Origin: Liolophura sinensis
Taxonomy: Eukaryota > Mollusca > Polyplacophora > Chitonida > Chitonidae
Assembly (NCBI RefSeq): GCF_032854445.1
Contig: NC_088305.1
Span: 17,845,717 to 17,859,605, forward strand
DNA length: 13,889 bases
Direction of reading: 5' to 3'
A program made the translations under genes and the position numbers. The notes under the pieces were generated by a model. The model saw nothing but the letters and a program-made list of their open reading frames with translations, was not told the origin of the DNA and searched no databases. Positions 1-7,323 of the stretch are shown here, piece after piece (positions within the stretch are counted from its first letter, which is position 1; every line of letters starts with the position of its first letter).

Positions 1-270
1 GTCACGGGGTGTTCTCTGTCCTCCTGTGTTAGCCATGATGAAAACGAGCCACTCACCGTTTGACGATGCGATGTAACACTATGCACATATAGAAGAATAT
101 GTTGTTTCTGAACTTAAAAACTGGCCGACACGAATTTCATTTGATACTTTTTAAAATGTTTCTATTGCTATCTTTTTTATCTATTGGATGTGAAAATAAA
201 ACCATAAATCAGTTTCAGTTTGAGTTTTTTCCCCTCGCTTGTGTGTCGACACCAGAATTCGTGAATCACT
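1..270. other. Unassigned non-coding DNA
   Basis: No repeat family, RNA gene or credible coding exon is visible here. A short reading frame running in from 395 on the minus strand lies mostly inside the SINE that begins at 271, so it is not treated as a gene. Confidence 0.6.
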
Positions 271-550
271 GACCCGGATAGCACAGTTGGTGGAGCTTCC
301 CCTTCGGGAGTGGTAGATCCAGAATTAATCCTGACTCGAGTCACACCTAAACTTTTAAAGAGGAAGTTGTGGCTTCCTCGCTTGGCGTTCAGCATGAAGG
401 GGGATAGTGCAACGACTGGTTGACCCGTAGTGCGGTGGTAATCCGTCCTGTAACAAGGAGGTACATTACATACACCCTAAGGATTCCTTCGTCGTCATAT
501 GACTGAAAAATTGTTGTGCACGACGTTAAACCCCAAGCACTCACTCACTG
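271..550 (+). mobile_element. Type A tRNA-derived SINE, internally deleted
   Basis: This is a non-autonomous retroelement with a tRNA-like head. An A-box-like segment (TAGCACAGTTGG, 279-290) and a B-box-like segment (GACTCGAGTC, 333-342) sit about 45 bp apart, as in Pol III promoters. The body carries the block GTGCAACGACTGGTTGACCC, which recurs in the copies at 4228-4452 and 13023-13364. The 3' end has the conserved tail with GACGTTAAACCCCAAGCAC followed by short TCAC repeats. Compared with the other two copies, about 60 bp of the body is missing after CCCGTA near 435. No convincing target-site duplication is seen; TCACTGA occurs at both edges but is too short and too tail-like to count. The element encodes no protein. 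Confidence 0.85.
279..342 (+). promoter_or_regulatory. Internal Pol III promoter remnant (A and B boxes) of SINE copy
   Basis: An A-box-like element lies at 279-290 and a B-box-like element at 333-342. The B box sits in a perfect 12-bp palindrome, TGACTCGAGTCA (332-343). The spacing fits a tRNA-derived promoter. Whether it is active cannot be judged from sequence. Confidence 0.45.
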
Positions 551-963
551 AAAACTGAAACGAGTTCGCCTTAACGAAATGTCAGTCGGTATACCCACAC
601 GTTACGCTTGTACAACTTGTAGTATATGAAGTTATTCAAATTTTTTAATCAAATTATTTAATCAGCCCATGGCCAGATTATTCCCGTGTGTGATAGCCTT
701 GTGCCCACGTTTTAAGATCACAAAAAAATTCAAAAATCACATGCAACGCTGTAACAATATAATTTAAAAGAAAACCATAATTACAGCGCGAAACAACTAA
801 TAAATATGTAAATAAATGCAGGATAAATAGAGGATTAAACGATCATTTATCACACGAATGTCAACGCTGAAAGTATGCCAGTGTCCCAGCGTTTACGTAA
901 GTTTGACAACGATACAGGCATGAATATATCCGGCTTTACTGTGACACGTACACACAAACTACA
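551..963. other. Unassigned non-coding DNA
   Basis: AT-rich single-copy-looking sequence. I see no repeat match within the window, no long reading frame and no RNA gene. Confidence 0.6.
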
Positions 964-1045
964 TTTAATAAATAAAATAATAAATAATAATAATTATAAA
1001 TAATTTATCATAAGTAAAAAATAAATAAATAATAATTTAATAGTA
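964..1045. repeat. AT-rich simple sequence (AAT/AAAT)
   Basis: An almost pure A/T stretch with interspersed AAT and AAAT units and very few G or C bases. It resembles a decayed microsatellite, or the leftover AAAT tail of a SINE of type C. No recognisable SINE body lies on either side, so its origin is open. Confidence 0.8.
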
Positions 1046-2072
1046 ATACTATTACTAGCCACTAACACAGTGATTGACCTACAACTATCTCTTTTCAAGA
1101 TTTATCTCAAAAATTTATTACACCCGAGAGCAGTTTATCTAACCCTTTTCCGTCGCCTGACGCTTCCATGTACTCGGCCAAAAATAGACCAAAAGATGCC
1201 GGGCTATTGGATTACGTCTTGTTTTGTTTCATCATTTCTCAGTATTTCAGAGTATGGATGAAAGAAAAGGGCCTCTTGCAATTAGATAGGAAATCGCCCA
1301 ACTTCGTTGCAGCAGTGAGGTGCATTTTTTTTCCATTCAAAAAAACAAGTAAACTTATTTGAATGTGAAGTACAATTACTCAAGGACATGTGTATGAAAA
1401 ATTGAATTGATGCGATTTATACTTGCTGTTTTATCCAAAGACAAAAGTAGAGTCAAAAGCAAATTTTGCTATTTTAAGGCGTTTTTCTGTGGGAATTTCC
1501 TTCACAGTAAAAAATATGATTACGTGAACCAAAATCACTTTCACATTATTGGTGTTTACTTAGAAAGTAGTAAGTTGTAACGAAGTATCGTGTTTATGTC
1601 TGTATGTTTAAGTGTATACAGATTATACACAGTATTTATCCAAAGAAAGCCCGGCGCTATTACTTCAGTAACAGTATATCGAAAGGGGGCACCTGTTTTA
1701 TCAGTTTACCTCAGTAATAAAAGTCCAAAAGACACTGTTATATATTCAGAATATAATTCGTAAAACAAAATTTGTTTCAAATAGCAATATTAGACGTAAA
1801 AGGCTACACCTGTTGCATAACAACTTCAAGCCCTTTCGTCATTTCGCAGACGATCTGTCAATATGAGCAGGTTGGCAATCGACCTGAAAGGCAGGGGAAA
1901 CATTTGCAAAGGGGTCTTTTGGGTGAAATAATATAATAGGCATCTGGCGGTAATGAATAATTGACATGGTAGTGGAAAGATAAATGATAAAAGGCCTGAG
2001 AAATCCATATTCCAATGAATATCCTCAAAATTTGTCTGGATATGATATAAGTGAATTATGCTTTGTCGATTA
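1046..2072. other. Unassigned non-coding DNA
   Basis: About 1 kb with no recognisable gene, SINE body or tandem array. Open frames of 60-64 codons occur (1070-1362 plus, 1826-2008 minus), but they show no domain, no codon bias I can recognise and no convincing splice sites. They are consistent with chance. Confidence 0.6.
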
Positions 2073-2125
2073 TATATGAGTGCAAAGAGTGCTTGGGTTT
2101 AACGTCCTCTATATGAGTGCAAAGA
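2073..2125 (-). mobile_element. Possible 21-bp SINE-tail micro-insertion with 16-bp direct repeats
   Basis: TATATGAGTGCAAAGA occurs at 2073-2088 and again at 2110-2125 without mismatch. Between them, 2089-2109 read on the minus strand contains GACGTTAAACCCAAGCAC, which is the terminal tail of the type A/B SINEs with one C missing. The simplest reading is an extremely 5'-truncated SINE (21 bp left) with its target-site duplication. An alternative is a 37-bp tandem duplication of a pre-existing tail scrap, since GAGTG in the repeat also resembles the tail microsatellite. Confidence 0.5.
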
Positions 2126-2784
2126 AACGAAAACACACAGACACAGAATGTGTATGGAATTCACAACAGACAATTTCACTTCAAAGATACAAAGCGTCCC
2201 TTCTAAAGAACTTTCAATACGTCTCACGAATCGATGGATTTGCCCAGATTTGTCTAAACTATAGTAAAGTACAATTAATAACTATATTTGAAAATTTATT
2301 TATTTATTTATTAGTTTTTTTTTGTAAGGTTTGCTTCAAGGAACTATTTGATAATGTTTGTTGCAGTCAGCCACGTCACACAAATTAGCCTGTATATTTT
2401 TGTGGCAAATAAAACTCGAGAGAACTTCATACGTCTGATGTTTACTTGTGCGCAATGCGAAAAAGCGAATATGACAACAAATGCATGGAACAGAGGAAAG
2501 TCGGTGTGACGTCACTGGCCACATTTACTATCAAATGATACACAAAACCTACTTTACAATCAAAACATCAAATGCATTTTAGTGAGTGTTGCTGCAGGTA
2601 TATCAGTGTTATGTTTTCTTTCCTGTTGAATCCAAGTGTTTATTAATAGCGACAAATTTGGCAACGTCAGATGTGAAAAAAGCATTATGTCCACAAATCA
2701 TGTTGCCCTGCAGATAAAAGCTATAGGTTTTAGTTCATAGGAGAAACACGTATTTTACCAGCGCACCCAGTCATACGACACTGA
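2126..2784. other. Unassigned DNA with a short ATTT run; contains the left TSD of the next SINE
   Basis: No SINE body is recognised. A (ATTT)n-like run sits near 2292-2312, followed by a T-run. A 102-codon frame (2080-2388 plus) begins inside the preceding SINE-tail structure and crosses this AT-simple tract, so it is not considered a gene. The last 14 bp (2771-2784) are the left target-site duplication of the SINE at 2785-2983. Confidence 0.6.
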
Positions 2785-2983
2785 GTTCAAGTCCAGCTCA
2801 TGCTGGCTTCCTCTCCGGCCGTAAGTGGGAAGGTCTGCCAGCCACCTGCGGATGGTCGTGGGTTTCCCCCGGGCTCTGCCCGGTTTCCTCCCATCATAAT
2901 GCTGGCCGCCGTCGTATAAGTGAAATATTCTTGAGTACGGCGTAAAACACCAATCAAATAAAATAAATAAATAGATAAATAAA
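2785..2983 (+). mobile_element. Type C SINE, 5'-truncated at the B box, with perfect 14-bp TSD
   Basis: The element is bounded by TCATACGACACTGA at 2771-2784 and 2984-2997, a perfect target-site duplication. It starts with GTTCAAGTCCAGC, a canonical tRNA B box, so the A box and 5' head were lost by truncation during insertion. The body carries GGAAGGTCTGCCAGCCACC and GGGTTTCCCCCGGGCTCTG, then the conserved 3' domain (about 2913-2960, TATAAGTGAAATATTCTTGA onward), and ends in AAAT/GATA repeats. The intact TSD and low divergence from the tail consensus suggest one of the younger insertions here. Antisense frames of 76-81 codons over it are by-products. Confidence 0.93.
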
Positions 2984-2997
2984 TCATACGACACTGA

Positions 2998-3689
2998 CAA
3001 AACTGTGAATTTGTCACTTCACTGGATTCTTGAGTGTTCTATTAGAGAGATCCTTGAAAGTCTTTTCGTGACGACTGATAACATAGAACAGGATACAACG
3101 CCTCTCGGTGATAAACTTGCTCATTTGTTTAGTCGAAGTTGTATGAGAAGTTTATAGCTGTGTACTCAGATTAGCGCCTCTGATGTCAAGCTTATGGCGA
3201 TTTATATTATAATTAAAGTCAAAAGTTTATGTTCACTCGGGCATGACAGTAATCTCTGTAGCCAGTCATCGATAGCTACTTAAGCCCTGTGTATCATGAT
3301 ATTTTCACCTCACTGCCGACCTGACAAATTAAACTAGGTAATCTCCCGGGGCCGGTTGTTTAAAAATGTGTTAAAAATTAGGTCGCGCTAAAATCTTAAT
3401 ATCAGTCTTGATGGATTACAAAACTCATGACACCTTTGCGACACCACGACACAGATTTGTGATAGGCAGGTTTCGTAACATTAACATATAAAAAACAAAA
3501 GGTTACAGCACTGAGGAGGGTAACCAGAATACATATATACATATGTGATACATATATAGTTGGCAGATGGTCACAGTTAACTGATGGAATTCGGTCTTCT
3601 GTCAACATACCTTTGTTAAGGTGTTATTCTAAATATCCATATAAATGTTCAATATACTACACCCAGTGTGGTAAAGAACCAGAATTTGC
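2998..3689. other. Unassigned non-coding DNA
   Basis: No repeat or gene is recognised. A small TATATAC/ATATGT-rich patch near 3530-3560 is a minor alternating-purine-pyrimidine tract. One 68-codon antisense frame (3402-3608) has no recognisable features. Confidence 0.55.
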
Positions 3690-4227
3690 ATCAGCTGCAG
3701 GAACCTTTCTAACAATTGGGTTTATACGACTTGTAACACCCAACCTTTTCCTTTTCCGTTTGTGTAGCACTCAAGGTTTGTAAGCACTACGCTGGTAACA
3801 GCCAGGTGGCTTAGTTTTCTAGCACCCGGTTTTTCCACCCCGGTTTGTTACATTCATCTGAATAGCGTCAACTTTTGTGGTATTCGGAATTTTTACATCC
3901 AACTGTGTAGCACATAGCATCGTTATACCCCGTTATGTAGCATTCAGGTATGTAACAGCTACACAGGTAACACTTGGGTAGCTTAGCTTTCTAACATATG
4001 GACTTTTACCACCCCGTTTTGTAGCATTCTTGTCTGTAGCACTCATCTTTGTAGTAGACTTTTTACACCTAACTTCGTACCACCTAACTTTTCACTACTG
4101 AACTTTGCAGCACGATGCTTGATAGTAACACAGGTAACAGCCCTACTTTAACACGCACACTGTTTCACCACCCACCTTTAGTACCATTTAGTCTCCTAGC
4201 GTCCGAATTTGTGCCACTTGGATCAGT
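3690..4227 (+). repeat. Degenerate minisatellite with ~170-bp higher-order repeat
   Basis: The sequence is made of diverged ~15-bp units of the form TTTGTAGCACYCAAC. Typical units are TTTGTGTAGCACTC, TTATGTAGCATTCAGG, TTTTGTAGCATTCTTG, TCTGTAGCACTCATC and CGTACCACCTAACTT. A longer period sits on top. GGTAACA begins at 3794, 3966 and 4133 (spacings 172 and 167). After the first two, TAGYTTTCTARCA, CCACCCCG and TTACATTC/TAGCATTC follow in the same order, and the third preserves the pattern less well. A partial preceding copy starts near 3700 (CTTTCTAACAATTGGG). No reading frame stays open, so this is tandem DNA rather than a repeat protein. Confidence 0.75.
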
Positions 4228-4452
4228 GAGTGAGTGCTCGGGGTTTAACGTCGAACTTAACAATTTTTCAGTCATGTGACGACGACGGAATCCTTATAGT
4301 GCATGTAACGTGCCTCCTTGTTGCAGGCCCGGTTTCCACCGCTCTTTTATCTAGTGCTGCTTCACTGAGACGCAAGTAAGCACCCCGCCCGAGCCATTAT
4401 GCTGATACGGGACAACCAGTCGTTGCACTATCCCCTTAGTGCTGAACGTCAA
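4228..4452 (-). mobile_element. Type A SINE, 5'-truncated, inserted in the minisatellite
   Basis: Read on the minus strand it gives GTTCAGCACTAAGGGGATAG, the ACGACTGGTTGTCCC block, an undeleted middle (CAGCATAATGGCTCGGGCG), CAACAAGGAGGCACGTTACA, and the conserved 3' tail ending in TCACTCAC. It lacks the tRNA head, so it has no Pol III promoter. Degenerate flanks CTTGGATCAGT (4217-4227) and CTGGGATTAGT (4453-4463) match at 9 of 11 positions and may be an old target-site duplication. The same degenerate minisatellite continues on both sides, so the SINE arrived after the array formed. Confidence 0.88.
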
Positions 4453-4608
4453 CTGGGATTAGTAGTTCCAATTTTATACCAACAACGTACTTGTAAACGG
4501 TTAGTTTGTAGTTCCTCGTTTTGATAAATCTAGGTTCGTAGAACGTAGCTTTCAGAAACCTGGATTTGAGACAAATCCTCACATTTTTAACATTCAATTA
4601 TGTATGTA
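4453..4608 (+). repeat. Continuation of the degenerate minisatellite beyond the SINE
   Basis: Units such as TTTGTAGTTCCTCGTTTTG, GGTTCGTAGAACGTAGCTTT and CATTTTTAACATTCAATTAT resemble the 15-bp units upstream of the inserted SINE, but they are more diverged. The array appears to end where the type B SINE begins near 4609. Confidence 0.5.
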
Positions 4609-4890
4609 GGTGTGTATGCTGGGGTTTGGCGAAGTAATTTGTCAGTCATGTGACAACGAGTTCTTGTGGCAGGGCGAGTCCATCCCTCCAAAGTGCTGCT
4701 GCCACTGAAGCATCATGTCGAAGGCTCCAGGCATGACACCCTACCAGTCACGTTTTTCTGCAACCAGTCCTGTTTTCTTGTTCTAACCTCTCAATGACGA
4801 GCGCCATGCGAGACAACAGCAAGTACAATTTTAAAAATTTTTGGTATGACCCGAACCAAGTTTGATCCCGGGTTTGATCCCGAAGTGGTC
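4609..4890 (-). mobile_element. Type B SINE, diverged, minus strand
   Basis: On the minus strand the order is a B-box-like region (CGGGATCAAAC, present twice), GGGTCATACCAAA, TTGAGAGGTTAGAACAAG, GGTGTCATGCCTGGAG, GATGCTTCAGTGGCAGCAGC, TGGACTCGCCCTGCCA, and the tail CATGACTGACAAATT...AAACCCCAGC. Every block matches the plus-strand copy at 5207-5562 in order. The 5' head is shortened or eroded, and a short segment before the tail is absent relative to that copy. No clear target-site duplication is visible. The tandem doubling of CGGGATCAAAC falls on the B box and may be replication slippage. Confidence 0.85.
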
Positions 4891-4902
4891 TTTGTATAGT
4901 AT

Positions 4903-5132
4903 TTGTCATGGAAAAGACATGTTCGTATGCAGGAGACTGAACCAGTGTGCGTTCGAGAGCTGTCAACAATAACAGCAATGTGCTTCCATGACCGTTTTAA
5001 TTGCTTAGTTCGGATTATGCTGATGGACCCTTTCTACGTCATCGCATTAGTATTGGCAGATTTTTTTCACTGGGGGCACAAAAGGTTGAAAGAAAACGGA
5101 AGTCAGCATAAGAAAGGCAGACATAAGCTTAG
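4903..5132 (+). other. Weak candidate exon ending at a strong splice-donor consensus
   Basis: An open frame of about 77 codons fills the spacer between two SINEs. It ends at AG|GTGAGT (junction 5132/5133), which matches 8 of the 9 animal donor consensus positions. The predicted peptide contains a hydrophobic stretch near DPFYVIALVLADFFHW and a basic C-terminal part (KRLKENGSQHKKGRHK). No upstream ATG is required if an intron precedes it; possible acceptors are TATGCAG near 4931 and TTGCTTAG near 5008, both with poor pyrimidine tracts. I do not recognise the protein. A chance frame next to a chance donor is at least as likely. Confidence 0.12.
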
Positions 5133-5206
5133 GTGAGTGTCGTATTTCTTTCTTCTCAGTTTAGCTTTGGAAATTACAGATCTGTACTCTTCCAATCACT
5201 AGCCTG

Positions 5207-5562
5207 GAGACCGCCTCGATGGCCTAATGCCTCAAAGTCGCCAGACTCGGGATCATAACCAGGTCTGGTCATACCAAAGACTTAAATAATGGTAGTTGTT
5301 GCTGCCTCGCTTATCGCTCATCACTGAGAGGTTAGAGTAAAGAAAGGGGGCTGGTCGGCCCGGTGTCAGTATAATGTGACAAGTTGGGGTGTCATGCCGG
5401 GTGTCTTCGATTTGATGCTTCAGTGGCGCTAGCACTTTGACCATATGGACTCACCCTGCCAGAAGAGCATACAGTCTATGCACACACATACCTAGTGACT
5501 CCTCCTCATCATACGACTAAAAAATTGTTAAGTACGACGTTAAACCCCAAGCATTCATTCAT
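5207..5562 (+). mobile_element. Full-length type B SINE with perfect 11-bp TSD
   Basis: The element is flanked by TCACTAGCCTG at 5196-5206 and 5563-5573 without mismatch. It opens with a tRNA-like head, GACCGCCTCGATGGCCTAATG, with a degenerate B-box region (GGGATCATAACC, 5249-5260). The body contains GGTCATACCAAAGACTTAAA, CACTGAGAGGTTAGAGTAAAG, GGTCGGCCCGGTGTCAGTAT and TGATGCTTCAGTGGC. The 3' domain (CATACGACTAAAAAATTGTT onward, near 5510-5551) ends in ATTC repeats in place of the TCAC repeats of type A. At about 356 bp it is a typical SINE length and codes for nothing. Confidence 0.92.
5220..5260 (+). promoter_or_regulatory. Internal Pol III promoter remnant of the type B SINE
   Basis: TGGCCTAATGC (from 5220) is placed as an A box and GGGATCATAACC (5249-5260) as a B box. 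The B box departs from GGTTCGANTCC, and the spacing is shorter than in the type A heads, so function is doubtful. Confidence 0.3.
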
Positions 5563-5573
5563 TCACTAGCCTG

Positions 5574-7044
5574 AAACTGGGCCTTTTCGCGCTGTGTCTT
5601 CAGTGTGTTAAAGCTGCAAGCTGAAAATCAAATTTTCTTTAATCCGACTTCATATCACCAAGGTTTCGTGAATAATAAAGACTATACAAGCTCACAATCA
5701 ACACAAAGGTAGGTGATGCATCGACAGCGTGTCAAACTTTGCTAACTACCAGTTTTCGACATCGACATCGTGCGGAAATACACCGAAAAAGTCTTTTAGA
5801 CTTTTAGACAAGTTAACCAGTTATGGTCCACCCTTTTTTTAATAGATCAAAGTAAGTCAACCACCCGTGGGATCTGTTTTTATTTTGTCAGTTCCTTTGG
5901 CCTCTATTACGTGATACACCTTTCCACTGATGCGAACTCAGATCACCTTTCGACGTTACGGACTTGGCTCCATTTCTAATTTTTCCCGCTGCACAAAAAA
6001 CATTATCTCTCAGAGATTGAAAACACTTTGTCTAGATTAGTATAGATACCAACAAGTATGAGTAGAGTTTTCTCTGGCGGGTTGATGTATAGGCCAAACT
6101 GATTCTCGTGGGATGGTTGTGGCATTTCTGGTGAGTCAGTCAAAACTGGCCTCATCCATCTCCATGACATTATTGACGGCTCAATGTAATGAACCGATGG
6201 ATGGAATGCACCGTCTACTGCCAGACTTATAGGTCGCTGCCCTGTCTAACAGCCTGTATTAACATCGTCAAGTACCTCTGTGGCAGGAGACTGGGGTGTA
6301 GTCTAACATACAGGGTCATTTATTTTGCTTCATGGTATGATTCTCTGCACACCCACTCAAATCGGCTAAGTGAAACGAAAAAATACTGTGGAAACCACTG
6401 TTAAGGGCAACCGCACTTTCAACTGTAAACATACATGGGAAAGTGCTTGAAGGCGCTTAAGTACTTTTCAATCTGGAACATTAGATAAGTTGTTTTTGTG
6501 CGTGCATGCTTTCACCAGGGTTTAACAAGGACAATGTTAGAACCATAACTTCATTAACGTAATATGTAGGAATAAACTATCTATCCTAACCAGGTGTGCA
6601 CCTTGTAATTTACTTCTTATTTATAGACAGGTAAATGGAACTCTAAAGGTGGAAAATTTTATACCGTGAATACTTGTTTATCGATGAACAAATAGTAATA
6701 AAACAACTAGCGCAACAAGTAGTTATGATACTGTGGGCAGGTTCTAGTTCACTTCTTTTTAATAATCACACGATAAATAGAACTCTCAAAAAAATGAAAA
6801 ATATTAAATCATTTTGTATATGGATGAAACGACTGTTTGTTGTTTTCGTCAATGTCAATCGGATGAGGTTTTGAAGATAAGCCTGATGAAACATGTTATT
6901 TGACAAACGTGAGATCTTCTGGATGATACAAAGAACGAGCATAATGGTTACCCAGTTTGAAGGTGACAAAAGCTAAAACAACCTTTGACCTTTCAGCTAT
7001 TTGACCTAGTATAACGTTCCATCCGCCAATATAGAGTGCATGAA
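5574..7044. other. Unassigned non-coding DNA
   Basis: About 1.5 kb with no SINE body, tandem array or credible gene. A small tandem CTTTTAGA pair sits near 5792-5808. Frames of 66-71 codons (6189-6404, 6674-6874) show no recognisable domain or splice context. Confidence 0.55.
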
Positions 7045-7160
7045 CACGTGTGGAAGTTCGTCAACAGCTTGCCAAAGGTCGGCAGATTAAACCCAGCAGA
7101 GCTGTTACCTCTAACCAAAAACCTGACCGCTAACAACAATGGAATAAACAAGTTAATCCG
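7045..7160 (+). mobile_element. Degraded type D SINE body
   Basis: GTGGAAGTTCGTCAACAGC, AAAGGTCGGCAGATTAAACC and the following CTGTTACCTCTAACC align in order with the D copy read on the minus strand at 10552-10720 (TGTTTGTC..., GGTCGCCGGTTTATTCCGG..., CTCTGGTCCCC...). The 3' conserved domain is missing, and the copy runs directly into a second SINE body. The family match is by eye and the copy is old. Confidence 0.5.
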
Positions 7161-7186
7161 CAGTCGTACATGCACCTGGAAAAGTC

Positions 7187-7323
7187 TTTTAACAACCTGT
7201 GGATGGTTGTGGTCCATGGGCTCTCTCTGGTTCCTCCACCCCGACATCAGTGCAGGCCGGCGTCGTACAAGTGAAACATTCATGTGTGCGGTGTAAAATA
7301 CTAGTGAAATAAATAGATAAATT
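7187..7323 (+). mobile_element. Degraded type C SINE, 3' half
   Basis: AACAACCTGTGGATGGTTGTGG, GGCTCTCTCTGGTTCCTCC and GGCCGGCGTCGTACAAGTGA reproduce the type C body. The conserved 3' domain (AAGTGAAACATTCATGTGTG onward) and a short AAATAGATAAAT tail follow. The tRNA head is absent. Together with 7045-7160 it could be one dimeric element or two independent insertions. Confidence 0.75.

Noticed and set aside
271-345. tRNA gene at a SINE head
   Set aside because: The A and B boxes are present, but the sequence does not offer a complete cloverleaf and continues into a SINE body. Equivalent heads at 5207 and 13023 behave the same way.
266-550. TCACTGA at both edges of the first type A SINE as a TSD
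   Set aside because: It is seven bases long and overlaps the TCAC-repeat tail, so the match is trivial.
2044-2060. GATATAAGTGAATTATG, similar to the SINE TATAAGTGAAATATTC motif
   Set aside because: Only about 12 matching bases in AT-rich DNA, with no adjacent body or CGGCGTAAAAC. Treated as chance, as is ATATAAGTGATATAT near 9041.
2080-2388. 102-codon plus-strand frame
   Set aside because: It starts inside the SINE-tail direct repeat and crosses an ATTT/T-rich tract that yields Ile/Tyr/Leu/Phe. No domain or splice support.
2755-3017. Two overlapping antisense frames of 76-81 codons
   Set aside because: They are the antisense translation of the type C SINE at 2785-2983 plus flanks. The same peptide pieces (LYDGG, RARGKP) recur wherever that SINE occurs.
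4748-4978. 76-codon minus-strand frame
   Set aside because: Mostly the sense strand of the type B SINE body read as protein. No homology recognised.
6413-6446. Inverted repeat GCACTTTC ... GAAAGTGC with an 18-base loop
   Set aside because: An 8-bp stem with a loop of this size is expected a few times by chance in 14 kb. No neighbouring gene or T-run supports a functional hairpin.
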